A stretch of 9,186 nt of DNA. Origin: an uncultured Collinsella sp. (GTDB lineage: Bacteria; Actinomycetota; Coriobacteriia; Coriobacteriales; Coriobacteriaceae). Position 1 is the first letter of the stretch, and every line of letters starts with the position of its first letter. The translations under genes and the position numbers were made by a program. The notes beneath the pieces were generated by a model. That model ran no database searches. It was not told the DNA's origin and worked only from the letters and a program-made list of their open reading frames with translations. The stretch spans positions 1 to 9,186 of the forward strand of contig CAAENY010000148.1 of assembly GCA_900757465.1 (NCBI GenBank), read 5' to 3'. Positions 1 to 6,776 of this stretch are shown in pieces.

Positions 1-654
1 GACGGGCTTGCCTTCCTCGTAGCGCACGGTGACCTGGGTCTTGCCGTCGGGACGCAGGTAGGGCAGGGTTCCGTCGTGACGCACGGCGGCCAGGCGCTCG
101 GCCAGGCGGCTTGCCAGGTAGTGTGGCATGGGCATGAGGGTCTTGGTCTCGTTGGAGGCATAACCGAACATCATGCCCTGGTCGCCGGCACCGATCAGGT
201 CGATCGGGTCGGTGGTAACGCCGGTCTGGGTCTCGAAGGACTCGTCAACGCCTTGGGCGATATCGGGCGACTGCTCGTGGATGAGGCTCATAACGCCGCA
301 GGTATCGCAGTCAAAACCGAACTTGGCTCGGTTGTAGCCAATGCGGCGGATAACGCCGCGGGCGATTTCCTGTACGTCGACATAGGCCTGAGTGCGAATC
401 TCGCCGGCGACGATGACGGTGCCGGTGGTCACGAGGGTCTCGCAGGCGCAGCGGACGTTCTCCACGTTGGCAGGCATGCCGTTGGGGGCGATGTAGCCCT
501 GCTCCTGCAGCTCTATTTCTTTGGCGAGGATTGCGTCGAGGACGGCGTCGCTGATCTGGTCGGCGATCTTATCGGGATGACCTTCGGTCACCGACTCCGA
601 CGTAAATACGAAGGACCCGTGTTGGGGTGGGATGGAACGAAGTTCTTCTGACAT
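1..654 (-). CDS. metK: S-adenosylmethionine synthetase, N-terminal 218 residues (cut by window edge)
   Basis: Cytoplasmic enzyme making SAM from methionine and ATP, the methyl donor for enzymes such as RsmB encoded further along. The reverse-strand translation begins MSEELRSIPPQHGSFVFTSE. The substrate-binding segment SVTEGHPDKIADQISDAVLD lies at about residues 21-40, with the conserved His at 26, and the family signature GAGDQGMMFGYA is at residues 155-166. That signature sits further in than in E. coli MetK because of an extra stretch at about residues 46-65 (ELQEQGYIAPNGMPANVEN region). About 218 of the roughly 390-400 residues expected are present; the frame is still open at base 1. The start is ATG at 652-654, preceded on the minus strand by a GAAAGGA ribosome site (660-666), six bases upstream. 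It is divergent from gltX and has its own upstream promoter candidate. Identity is secure; only the C-terminal half is unseen. Confidence 0.97.
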   Translation of the reverse strand, partial: MSEELRSIPPQHGSFVFTSESVTEGHPDKIADQISDAVLDAILAKEIELQEQGYIAPNGMPANVENVRCACETLVTTGTVIVAGEIRTQAYVDVQEIARGVIRRIGYNRAKFGFDCDTCGVMSLIHEQSPDIAQGVDESFETQTGVTTDPIDLIGAGDQGMMFGYASNETKTLMPMPHYLASRLAERLAAVRHDGTLPYLRPDGKTQVTVRYEEGKPV

Positions 655-721
655 GATTGTCCTTTCAAAAACGTGTCCCAGCGACCGTTACCATTCCGCC
701 AGGCTCTCTATGCAAGGGCAC

Positions 722-750
722 ATCATAGCGCGTAAATCAAACATTCACAC
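722..750 (-). promoter_or_regulatory. candidate metK promoter
   Basis: On the minus strand, TATGAT (722-727) matches the -10 consensus at five of six bases. A weak -35, GTGTGA (745-750, three of six), lies 17 bases further upstream. The predicted transcript would have a leader of about 60 bases before the metK ATG. This is a consensus match by eye only. The -35 lies about 10 bases from the repeat that starts at 761. Confidence 0.4.
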
Positions 751-760
751 CCTTTCCGCA

Positions 761-883
761 CCTACTCATTGGGGACAGACTTAAATGACCAGCCTTACTC
801 ATTGGGGACAGACATAAATGACCAGCCTTAAACTAAGAACGTCTCCAACGACTGGTCATTTAAGTCTGTCCCCAATGAGTAGG
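761..883. repeat. direct-direct-inverted triple repeat between divergent promoters
   Basis: A 32-bp arm at 761-792 (starting CCTACTCATTGGGGACAGAC) is the exact reverse complement of 852-883. In addition, 763-795 is repeated in tandem at 796-828 with a single change (T781 versus A814). The region therefore contains two head-to-tail 33-bp copies and one inverted copy. The inverted copy can pair with either direct copy: with the outer one perfectly over 32 bp (59-base loop), or with the inner one over 30 bp with one A-A mismatch (26-base loop). It lies between the metK and gltX promoter candidates. No open reading frame is associated with it. It resembles a REP-like or miniature mobile repeat; this is inference, since no transposase is in the window. 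Confidence 0.92.
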
Positions 884-893
884 TCGGTGCCCT

Positions 894-924
894 TTGTGCG
901 GAGGTTGCTTTGATGCTTTATACT
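894..924 (+). promoter_or_regulatory. candidate gltX promoter
   Basis: TATACT (919-924) is a good -10 match. The best -35 nearby is TTGTGC (894-899) with a long 19-base spacer, so the match is incomplete. The transcript would start near 931 and give a short leader of about 34 bases, leaving no room for a T-box or other large leader riboswitch. Confidence 0.35.
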
Positions 925-964
925 GGTGCGGTTAGACATCCATCCTGCAATCGAGGAGATTTCC

Positions 965-2440
965 ATGGCATCAGACGTTCGCGTCCGCTTTGCACCCTCA
1001 CCGACGGGCAAGCTGCACATCGGCGGCGCCCGCACCGCTATCTATAACTGGGCTTTCGCCCGCGCAAACGGCGGCACGTTCATCCTGCGCATCGACGACA
1101 CCGACCCCACCCGCTCCACCGACGAGAACACGCAGATCATCCTGCGCGCCATGCGTTGGCTGGGCCTGGACTGGGACGAGGGTCCCGAGGTGGGCGGCGA
1201 CTTTGGCCCCTACGCCCAGACCGAGCGCCTGGACCTGTACAAGCAGGCCGCCCAGAAGCTTTGGGACGAGGGCAAGGCCTATCCCTGCTTCTGCACCAAG
1301 GAGCAGCTCGATGCCGACCGCAAGGCCGCGCAGGAGCGCAAGGACCCCTTCCAGGGCTATCAGCGCCGTTGCCGCGATCTTGATCCCGAGGAGGCCCGCC
1401 GTCGCATCGAGGCCGGCGAGTCCTACGTCCTGCGCATCAAGGTGCCCGAGGACCGCGGCGACGTCGTTATCCACGACGCCGTCCACGGCGAGGTGACCTT
1501 CGACGCCAAGGAGCTCGACGACTTTGTCATCTTCCGCTCCGATGGCACGCCCACGTACAACTTCGCGACCGTTGTCGACGACGCCATGATGAAGATCACC
1601 CATGTCATCCGCGGCGACGACCACCTGTCCAACACTCCGCGTCAGGTCATGGTCTACGAGGCCCTCGGCGCTCCCGTGCCCACGTTCGCTCACATCTCCA
1701 TGATCCTGGGCGCCGACGGCAAAAAGCTCTCCAAGCGCCACGGCGCCACCTCGGTGGAGGAGTACCGCGACGCCGGCTACCTGTCCGACGCCTTCGTCAA
1801 CTACCTGGCGCTGCTCGGCTGGTCGCTCGACGGCGAGACCACGATCATCCCGCGCGATGTCCTGGCCAGCAAGTTCTCGCTCGACCGCATCTCCAAGAAC
1901 CCGGCGACCTTCGACCCCAAGAAGCTCGACTGGGTCAACGCCGAGTACATCAATGGCATGTCCGATGCTCAGTTTGCCGACGAGATCATGGTTCCCGAGC
2001 TGCACGAGGCGGGTCTCATCGAGGGTAATGTCGAGTACGGCGAGGATTGGATCGACGCGCTTGCCGCCATCGTTAAGCCGCGAACCAAGATGCCGGCCGA
2101 CGCCGTGACCGTCGCCGCCCCCATCTTCGCTACGGCCGAGACGCTCGAGTATGACGAGAAGTCCGTCAACAAGGGCCTGGCCAAGGAGGGCATGGGCGCC
2201 ATTCTGGACGCCGCCAAGGCCGCGCTCGAGGGTGTTACCGATTGGACGGCCGCGAACATCGACGCTGCGCTTGAGCCGCTGCCCGAGCAGATGGACCTTA
2301 AGAAGCGCGTGGTGTTCCAGGCCGTGCGCGTCGCCGTCTGCGGCAACATGGTGAGCCCTCCGCTGGGCGAGACCATGGCGCTCGTCGGTCGCGACGACTG
2401 CCTGGCGCGCATCGACCGCGCCCGCACGATGGCGCTGTAA
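965..2440 (+). CDS. gltX: glutamyl-tRNA synthetase
   Basis: Class I aminoacyl-tRNA synthetase that attaches glutamate to tRNA(Glu) in the cytoplasm; 491 residues, the usual bacterial length. The catalytic Rossmann fold opens with VRFAPSPTGKLHIGGARTA, containing the HIGH-type motif HIGG (18-21). The KMSKS-type loop is KLSKR (254-258), within GADGKKLSKRHGA. The C-terminal third is the helical anticodon-binding region. A CxC (108, 110) and Cys136 mark the position of the zinc site known in E. coli GluRS; the residue corresponding to its His ligand is Asp138. The start is ATG 965: GAGGAG at 953-958 is well spaced in front of it, whereas an in-frame GTG at 926 lies almost on the -10 box. Codons end mostly in C or G, typical of a well-expressed gene. 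It appears monocistronic, with its own terminator downstream. Whether it is discriminating or also charges tRNA(Gln) cannot be told here. Confidence 0.98.
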   Translation: MASDVRVRFAPSPTGKLHIGGARTAIYNWAFARANGGTFILRIDDTDPTRSTDENTQIILRAMRWLGLDWDEGPEVGGDFGPYAQTERLDLYKQAAQKLWDEGKAYPCFCTKEQLDADRKAAQERKDPFQGYQRRCRDLDPEEARRRIEAGESYVLRIKVPEDRGDVVIHDAVHGEVTFDAKELDDFVIFRSDGTPTYNFATVVDDAMMKITHVIRGDDHLSNTPRQVMVYEALGAPVPTFAHISMILGADGKKLSKRHGATSVEEYRDAGYLSDAFVNYLALLGWSLDGETTIIPRDVLASKFSLDRISKNPATFDPKKLDWVNAEYINGMSDAQFADEIMVPELHEAGLIEGNVEYGEDWIDALAAIVKPRTKMPADAVTVAAPIFATAETLEYDEKSVNKGLAKEGMGAILDAAKAALEGVTDWTAANIDAALEPLPEQMDLKKRVVFQAVRVAVCGNMVSPPLGETMALVGRDDCLARIDRARTMAL

Positions 2441-2463
2441 TCGCTGCGCAAACGTATGTATCC

Positions 2464-2495
2464 GAGCCCCGTTCACCCGAGCGGGGCTCTTGTTT
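2464..2495 (+). terminator. rho-independent terminator after gltX
   Basis: GAGCCCCG (2464-2471) pairs perfectly with CGGGGCTC (2482-2489) around a 10-base loop. The stem is followed by a T-rich run (TTGTTT, 2490-2495). It sits 24 bases after the gltX stop and separates gltX from the priA cluster. Confidence 0.85.
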
Positions 2496-2512
2496 CTGTA
2501 GACGTATGGGAT

Positions 2513-2519
2513 AGGAGGT
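2513..2519 (+). promoter_or_regulatory. strong ribosome binding site of priA
   Basis: AGGAGGT is a near-perfect complement of the 16S rRNA 3' end, nine bases before the ATG at 2529. It fixes the start codon and therefore supports the short N-terminal tail carrying QLSLF as real protein. Confidence 0.85.
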
Positions 2520-2528
2520 GCTGGGGCC

Positions 2529-4982
2529 ATGGCCGAGCAACTTTCGCTGTTTGGTTCGCCGGAACCGGAGGAGGTTCCGGTGAAGCCAGTGCCTGCCGCT
2601 GCCTCGGCTCGGCCTAAGCCTGCACCTGAGCCCATCGCCGCCTATGCGAGCGTGGTCCTCGACATCCCGACGCGTGCGCTGTCCGAGCCGTTTGCTTACG
2701 GCATTCCGCAGTCACTCGCCAACGATGGTCAGATCGGCTCCACCGTCCTAGTTCATTTTGGCAACCGTGCGGCCGCGGGCTACATCGTCGACATCGCGTC
2801 CGAGCTGGCCGACCTGCAAGGTTACGACGCTCTCGATCCCGCGCGTATCAAGCCTATCGAGGCTATCCTCAGCAAGCCACTCTTTACCGCAGAGGCCGCC
2901 CGTATCGCACGCTGGATGAGCCGCGAGTACGTCGCAACGCTTTCCGAGTGCCTGCGTCTGTTCTTGCCCCCGGGTGGAAGTCCGCGCGTGGTCAAGGGCG
3001 ATGATGGCGTGTGGTCGGTTGAGCGCCCCGCCGTCAAGCCTATTCAAAACCGCTGGGTCATGCTCGCGCCCGAGGGCTTCGACTATACGCCGCCCAAGAC
3101 CGCCGTGCGCCAGCGCCAGCTCATCGAGGCGCTCCAGTGCGGACCGGTCACGACGCGCGATCTCAACCTGCTCTACAACAGCATGTCGGCGACCATCAAG
3201 GCGCTCGAAAAACGTGGTGTCGTGGTGGTGGAGGAGCGCCGCGCCTGGCGCGGTTGCAGCGAGCAGACTACGCTGTCCTCCGCGAGCGGCAAAGCGCCGG
3301 TCGCACTTACCAACGGCCAGCAGCAGGTGCTCGCGCAGATTGAGCGCGCTCGCCTGGATGCGCACGGCGACGTGGTACTCGTGGACGGTGTTACGGGCTC
3401 CGGCAAAACCGAGGTCTACCTCTCCGCTATCGAGCGTGTGCTCGCGGCCGGTCGCTCGGCCTGCGTGCTTGTGCCCGAGATCTCACTGACGGCCCAGACC
3501 GTCGGCCGCTTCCGCTCGCGCTTTGGCGAGACGGTAGCCGTGTTCCATTCGCGTCTTTCTGCTGGCGAGCGCCTGGACCAGTGGGATATGGTCGCCAGCG
3601 GTGCGGCCCGCGTTGTCGTCGGCGCGCGTTCGGCGCTCTTTTGCCCGCTCAGCGACCTGGGTCTCATCATCATCGACGAGGAGCACGAGACCAGCTATAA
3701 GCAGGGCTCTAGTCCGCGCTACCATGCGCGCGAGGTCGCGGCCGAGATGGCGCGTCGCTACCGCTGTCCACTTGTGCTGGGCTCGGCCACGCCTTCTGCC
3801 GAGGCCCTCGACCGCTGCCGCCGCAGCATGTATAACGGTGCAACCTGGACGCGTGTGGAGATGCCCGAGCGCCCGGGACACGCCGTGCTGCCGACAGTCC
3901 GCATTGCCGACCTGCGCCGCGAGTTTTCTCACGGCAGCCGCTCCATGTTCTCAAAGCCGCTGATGGAAGGCCTGAAACGCGTGGTCGAGCGCCGCGAGAA
4001 GGCCGTGCTGTTGCATAACCGCCGTGGCTTTGCGCCATTCCTGATGTGCCGCGAGTGCGGCTGCGTCCCCACCTGCAACCACTGCTCCACCGCGCTTACG
4101 TATCACGAGCGCACGCACACGCTGCAGTGTCATACATGCGGTTCGTCTTGGCGCGTGCAGCCGTATCCCGCGCCTACGAGCCGTTGCCCCAAATGCGGCA
4201 GTCGCTACCTGGCAAAAATGGGTCTGGGCACGCAGCAGATCGAGGACGCACTGCACCAGTTGCTTCCCGAGGACATCGCCATTATTCGCATGGATGCCGA
4301 TTCCACGCGCGGCAAGGATGCACACAAAAAGCTGCTCGAGCAGTTTGATGCCGCCGATTGCGCCGTGTTGCTGGGCACCCAAATGATCGCAAAGGGTCTC
4401 GACTTTCCCGAGGTCACGCTTGTGGGCGTGGTCAATGCCGACTTCGCCCTCAAGCTGCCGGACTTCCGCGCAGGGGAGCGCGCCTACGACCTGCTGGAAC
4501 AGGTGGCGGGCCGTGCCGGTCGCGGCGATCGTCCCGGTGAGGTGATCATTCAGACCTATCTGCCTGAGGACCCGGTCATTCGCGCCGTTGCCGAGCACGA
4601 CCGCTCGATCTTTACCGACTACGATCTGGGCCAACGCCGCGACGCGCTGTATCCGCCCTTCGTGCGCCTGGTCAACATTTTGGTTTGGTCGGCGAACGCG
4701 GATGACGCGCAGGATTACATTGGGCGAATCGCAAAGCTCCTCAAGCGCCGCTGGCACGCCGCCGCGCCCGACTTTTTGCGGGCAGGCAGCGCAGTGCCGC
4801 AGGTGCTGGGCCCGGCTTCGTGTGTAATCGAGAGAGCCAAGGACCGTTACCGCTTCCATCTGCTTGTGAAGTCGCCCGTGGGGTACCATGTCTCTGATGA
4901 TATCGACGCCTGCCTCAAAGAGGTGGGCTCTGTGCGCGGCGTGAGCGTGAGCGTTGACGTCGACGCCTATGATTTGATGTAA
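2529..4982 (+). CDS. priA: primosomal protein N' (replication restart helicase PriA)
   Basis: A 3'-to-5' superfamily 2 DNA helicase that recognises stalled forks and D-loops and reloads the replication machinery; 817 residues. Order: a low-complexity Pro/Ala-rich tail (about 1-38) with QLSLF at 4-8; the 3'-DNA-binding domain (about 40-145, SVVLDIPTRALSEPFAYGIP onward); Walker A GVTGSGKT (287-294); Walker B box DEEH (383-386); a zinc module with four Cys pairs (507/510, 516/519, 534/537, 553/556); helicase motif V around GTQMIAKGLDFPEV; motif VI QVAGRAGRG; and a C-terminal domain. All ATPase and zinc residues needed for a working helicase are present, unlike the degenerate PriA proteins of mycobacteria and some other Actinobacteria, where helicase motifs are lost. 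It is the first gene of the priA-def-fmt-rsmB cluster; def follows after 18 bases, so the two are probably cotranscribed. No clear promoter was seen in the gap after the gltX terminator. Confidence 0.97.
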   Translation: MAEQLSLFGSPEPEEVPVKPVPAAASARPKPAPEPIAAYASVVLDIPTRALSEPFAYGIPQSLANDGQIGSTVLVHFGNRAAAGYIVDIASELADLQGYDALDPARIKPIEAILSKPLFTAEAARIARWMSREYVATLSECLRLFLPPGGSPRVVKGDDGVWSVERPAVKPIQNRWVMLAPEGFDYTPPKTAVRQRQLIEALQCGPVTTRDLNLLYNSMSATIKALEKRGVVVVEERRAWRGCSEQTTLSSASGKAPVALTNGQQQVLAQIERARLDAHGDVVLVDGVTGSGKTEVYLSAIERVLAAGRSACVLVPEISLTAQTVGRFRSRFGETVAVFHSRLSAGERLDQWDMVASGAARVVVGARSALFCPLSDLGLIIIDEEHETSYKQGSSPRYHAREVAAEMARRYRCPLVLGSATPSAEALDRCRRSMYNGATWTRVEMPERPGHAVLPTVRIADLRREFSHGSRSMFSKPLMEGLKRVVERREKAVLLHNRRGFAPFLMCRECGCVPTCNHCSTALTYHERTHTLQCHTCGSSWRVQPYPAPTSRCPKCGSRYLAKMGLGTQQIEDALHQLLPEDIAIIRMDADSTRGKDAHKKLLEQFDAADCAVLLGTQMIAKGLDFPEVTLVGVVNADFALKLPDFRAGERAYDLLEQVAGRAGRGDRPGEVIIQTYLPEDPVIRAVAEHDRSIFTDYDLGQRRDALYPPFVRLVNILVWSANADDAQDYIGRIAKLLKRRWHAAAPDFLRAGSAVPQVLGPASCVIERAKDRYRFHLLVKSPVGYHVSDDIDACLKEVGSVRGVSVSVDVDAYDLM

Positions 4983-5000
4983 CAACCCGAAAGGATGGCC

Positions 5001-5537
5001 ATGGAAGCCAACGGAATCGTACTGTCGCCCGACCCTCGTCTGCGCCAGGAGTGCGCCGTCATCGAGGAGATCACTCCGGCGATCGATGCGCTTGCCGAGA
5101 AGATGAAGAAGATGATGTTCGATAACGGCGGTTGCGGCCTGGCTGCCCCGCAGATCGGCGAGCTTATCCAGCTCGTTACCATCGACTGCGACTACAGCGA
5201 CAAGAATGATTATGATCCGTACGTGCTTATCAATCCCGTCATTGTTGAGCAGAGCGACCATCTGGTGCCGTTTAGCGAGGGCTGCCTTTCCATTCCGGGT
5301 ATTAGCTGCGAGATTGAGCGTCCTGACCATGTCGTCGTCGAGGCGTACGATTTGGACGCCAACCTGATTCGCTACGAGGCCTCGGGCGACCTGTTCTGCG
5401 TGTGCCTGCAGCACGAGATCGATCACCTGCACGGCAACACCATGTTTGAGCGACTGAAGCCCATGCAGAGGCTCAAGGCCGTCAAGGAGTACCAGGACGC
5501 CCTGGCCCGCGGCGCTCGACCGGGTGAGACCGAATAA
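5001..5537 (+). CDS. def: peptide deformylase
   Basis: Metalloenzyme that removes the formyl group from the N-terminal methionine of nascent proteins at the ribosome, reversing the modification made by fmt. It has 178 residues. The three family motifs are intact: motif 1 GGCGLAAPQ (43-51), motif 2 EGCLS (93-97, with metal ligand Cys95) and motif 3 HEIDH (138-142, with ligands His138 and His142 and catalytic Glu139). The start is chosen as ATG 5001: the ribosome site GAAAGG (4989-4994) is six bases before it, while it directly abuts the other in-frame ATG at 4995. That would add only Met-Ala. It lies 18 bases after priA and is probably cotranscribed with it. Downstream, a long inverted repeat separates it from fmt, although in many bacteria def and fmt are adjacent. 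Confidence 0.97.
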   Translation: MEANGIVLSPDPRLRQECAVIEEITPAIDALAEKMKKMMFDNGGCGLAAPQIGELIQLVTIDCDYSDKNDYDPYVLINPVIVEQSDHLVPFSEGCLSIPGISCEIERPDHVVVEAYDLDANLIRYEASGDLFCVCLQHEIDHLHGNTMFERLKPMQRLKAVKEYQDALARGARPGETE

Positions 5538-5545
5538 GGTCGTCC

Positions 5546-5641
5546 GTCCCTGAGGCGCCCGCCTATATCATCCCGTGCTCAAACATTCTCGCTGCGCTGC
5601 GAAACTGCGCGCGGGACGATATAGGCGGGCGCCCCAGGGAC
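5546..5641. repeat. 33-bp imperfect inverted repeat between def and fmt
   Basis: The arm 5546-5578 (core GGCGCCCGCCTATATC) is the reverse complement of 5609-5641 apart from three mismatches. The 30-base centre contains a smaller hairpin (TCGC-TGCGCT-GCGA). It begins nine bases after the def stop. It could cap the 3' end of a priA-def transcript, but the nearest T-run (5648-5652) is not directly after the stem, so it is not a textbook terminator. The length and near-perfect arms suggest a palindromic dispersed repeat; this is inference. Confidence 0.85.
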
Positions 5642-5855
5642 TACTCGTTTTTGGCTCGTCTCGTCCGGGTGCCGTGGGCAAGGGAGGGGCGTCTTCGCTG
5701 ATAATTGCTTTGTTGGGAGGGCTGCTTTTGCTGCAGTCCTTTCTTTGTTTTTGGGTATATTTGAATGTGTTGAATTAATCTGGCGTCTTGGTTGGGACTT
5801 GGCCTGGCGCTGTTATTTGTAGCCTTCTTGGCTCTGGGTTTGAGGGGTCTATTTT
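5642..5855 (+). other. T- and G-rich gap upstream of fmt
   Basis: No gene can be supported here. From about 5695 the plus strand becomes very rich in T and G and poor in C, and this continues into fmt. TATATT at 5756-5761 could be a -10 box for a fmt-rsmB transcript, but no good -35 is seen 16-18 bases upstream. An open frame from GTG 5674 to TAA 5778 would encode 34 residues with one long hydrophobic stretch (SLIIALLGGLLLLQSFLCFW), but it lacks a ribosome binding site. Confidence 0.5.
5842..5847 (+). promoter_or_regulatory. ribosome binding site of fmt
   Basis: GAGGGG lies eight bases before ATG 5856 and sets the start of fmt in an otherwise T-rich stretch. Confidence 0.7.
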
Positions 5856-6776
5856 ATGCGTATTGTGTTTATGGGTACGCCTGATTTTACTGTGCCTTCG
5901 TTGACTTCGCTTGTTGAGGCTGGGAACGAGATTGCGCTTGTTATTACTCGTCCTGATGCTGTTCGTGGGCGTGGTAAGAAGCTTGAGCCGTCTCCTGTTA
6001 AGGCCAAGGCGCTTGAGCTGGGGTTGCCGGTTATTGAGGCTAATCGTATGACACCTGAGGTCGTTGAGGCGCTTAAGACTGCCCAGGCTGACATTTTCTG
6101 CGTGGCTGCCTATGGTTGCATTTTGCCTGATGAGGTGTTGCATATGGCGCCGCTTGGTATTGTGAATGTTCATGCGTCCTTGCTGCCTCGTTGGCGTGGG
6201 GCTGCTCCCATTCAGCGTGCGATTCTCGCTGGTGATGAGGTTGCCGGCGTTTCCATTATGCGTATTGGGCATGGCGTGGATACCGGCGCTTATTGTGCGC
6301 AGGCCTCGACCTCGGTTGCCAGTAAGCATGCTGAGGCGCTGACCATGGAGCTTGGTGAGCTTGGCGGCAAACTGCTTGCCGATACGCTTCCTTCGCTTGC
6401 CGATGGCACCGCCGTGTGGACTGAACAGGATGAGTCGCTTGTTACCCATGCTGCCAAGATTTCTAAGCAGGAGATGCGTCTTGACCCTCAGATGGCGGCA
6501 CTTGATTGTGTGCGTCATGTGCTTGCCTCGTCCGACACCGCTCCCGCTCGTTGTGTGATTGCCGGCAAGTCGGTTCGCGTGCTCGATGCTGAGCCGGCTG
6601 ATGTGTCGCTTGGCGAAGGCGCTGTTGCCGTTAAGGGCAAGCGTGTTTACCTTGGTCTTTCCGATGGTGCGGTTGAACTGCTCGAGGTTAAGCCCGATGG
6701 CAAGCGTGCCATGGCCGCTTCTGCTTGGGCTGCTGGGCTGCAAGGCGCCGATCTTATCTGGGGTGTTTTGTCATGA
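5856..6776 (+). CDS. fmt: methionyl-tRNA formyltransferase
   Basis: Transfers a formyl group from 10-formyl-tetrahydrofolate to Met-tRNA(fMet), which makes the initiator tRNA of bacteria; 306 residues, the usual length. The N-terminal formyltransferase domain starts MRIVFMGTPDFTVPSLTSLV. The catalytic triad known in the family is visible as Asn104 and His106 (in NVHASLLPRWRGAAPIQ) and Asp142 (in VDTGAY), with the same spacing as E. coli N108/H110/D146. The C-terminal tRNA-binding domain covers about 205-306. The stop codon overlaps the rsmB start by four bases (ATGA, 6773-6776), indicating translational coupling. Codon use is odd: in the first 40 codons 26 end in T and only one in C, the reverse of gltX (5 and 23). 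The motifs are intact, so this looks like base drift rather than decay. Confidence 0.97.
   Translation: MRIVFMGTPDFTVPSLTSLVEAGNEIALVITRPDAVRGRGKKLEPSPVKAKALELGLPVIEANRMTPEVVEALKTAQADIFCVAAYGCILPDEVLHMAPLGIVNVHASLLPRWRGAAPIQRAILAGDEVAGVSIMRIGHGVDTGAYCAQASTSVASKHAEALTMELGELGGKLLADTLPSLADGTAVWTEQDESLVTHAAKISKQEMRLDPQMAALDCVRHVLASSDTAPARCVIAGKSVRVLDAEPADVSLGEGAVAVKGKRVYLGLSDGAVELLEVKPDGKRAMAASAWAAGLQGADLIWGVLS

Noticed and set aside
76..651. Long plus-strand open frame (191 codons) at the left edge
   Set aside because: It lies opposite metK, whose minus-strand translation carries clear MetK signatures; the plus frame reads as Gly/Ala/Val/His-rich protein with no recognisable motif.
763..828. 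CRISPR-like direct repeats of 33 bp
   Set aside because: Only two copies, directly adjacent with no spacers, plus an inverted copy; no cas genes nearby.
926..964. Upstream GTG start for gltX adding 13 residues
   Set aside because: It falls next to the probable -10 box and has no ribosome site; ATG 965 has GAGGAG at proper spacing and the protein then starts as in the family.
2441..2528. Separate promoter for priA
   Set aside because: No convincing -35/-10 pair was found between the gltX stop and the priA ribosome site, so none is claimed.
998..2635. 545-codon minus-strand open frame opposite gltX
   Set aside because: It is the antisense of a GC-rich, RNY-type gene; gltX has HIGH and KMSKS motifs and a ribosome site, whereas the antisense product shows no known domain.
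4995..5000. Upstream ATG for def
   Set aside because: The ribosome site directly abuts this ATG, leaving no spacing; ATG 5001 is correctly placed.
3951..5432. 493-codon minus-strand open frame spanning priA and def
   Set aside because: It crosses two well-defined genes on the other strand and their intergenic gap; typical shadow frame of high-GC DNA.
5775..6743. 322-codon minus-strand open frame opposite fmt
   Set aside because: The Arg/Asn/Thr/His-rich composition is the mirror of fmt's T-ending codons; fmt has its catalytic Asn/His/Asp.
6725..6772. TTG extension of rsmB into fmt
   Set aside because: The ATG overlapping the fmt stop is the standard coupled start, and the extra residues do not resemble an RsmB N-terminus.
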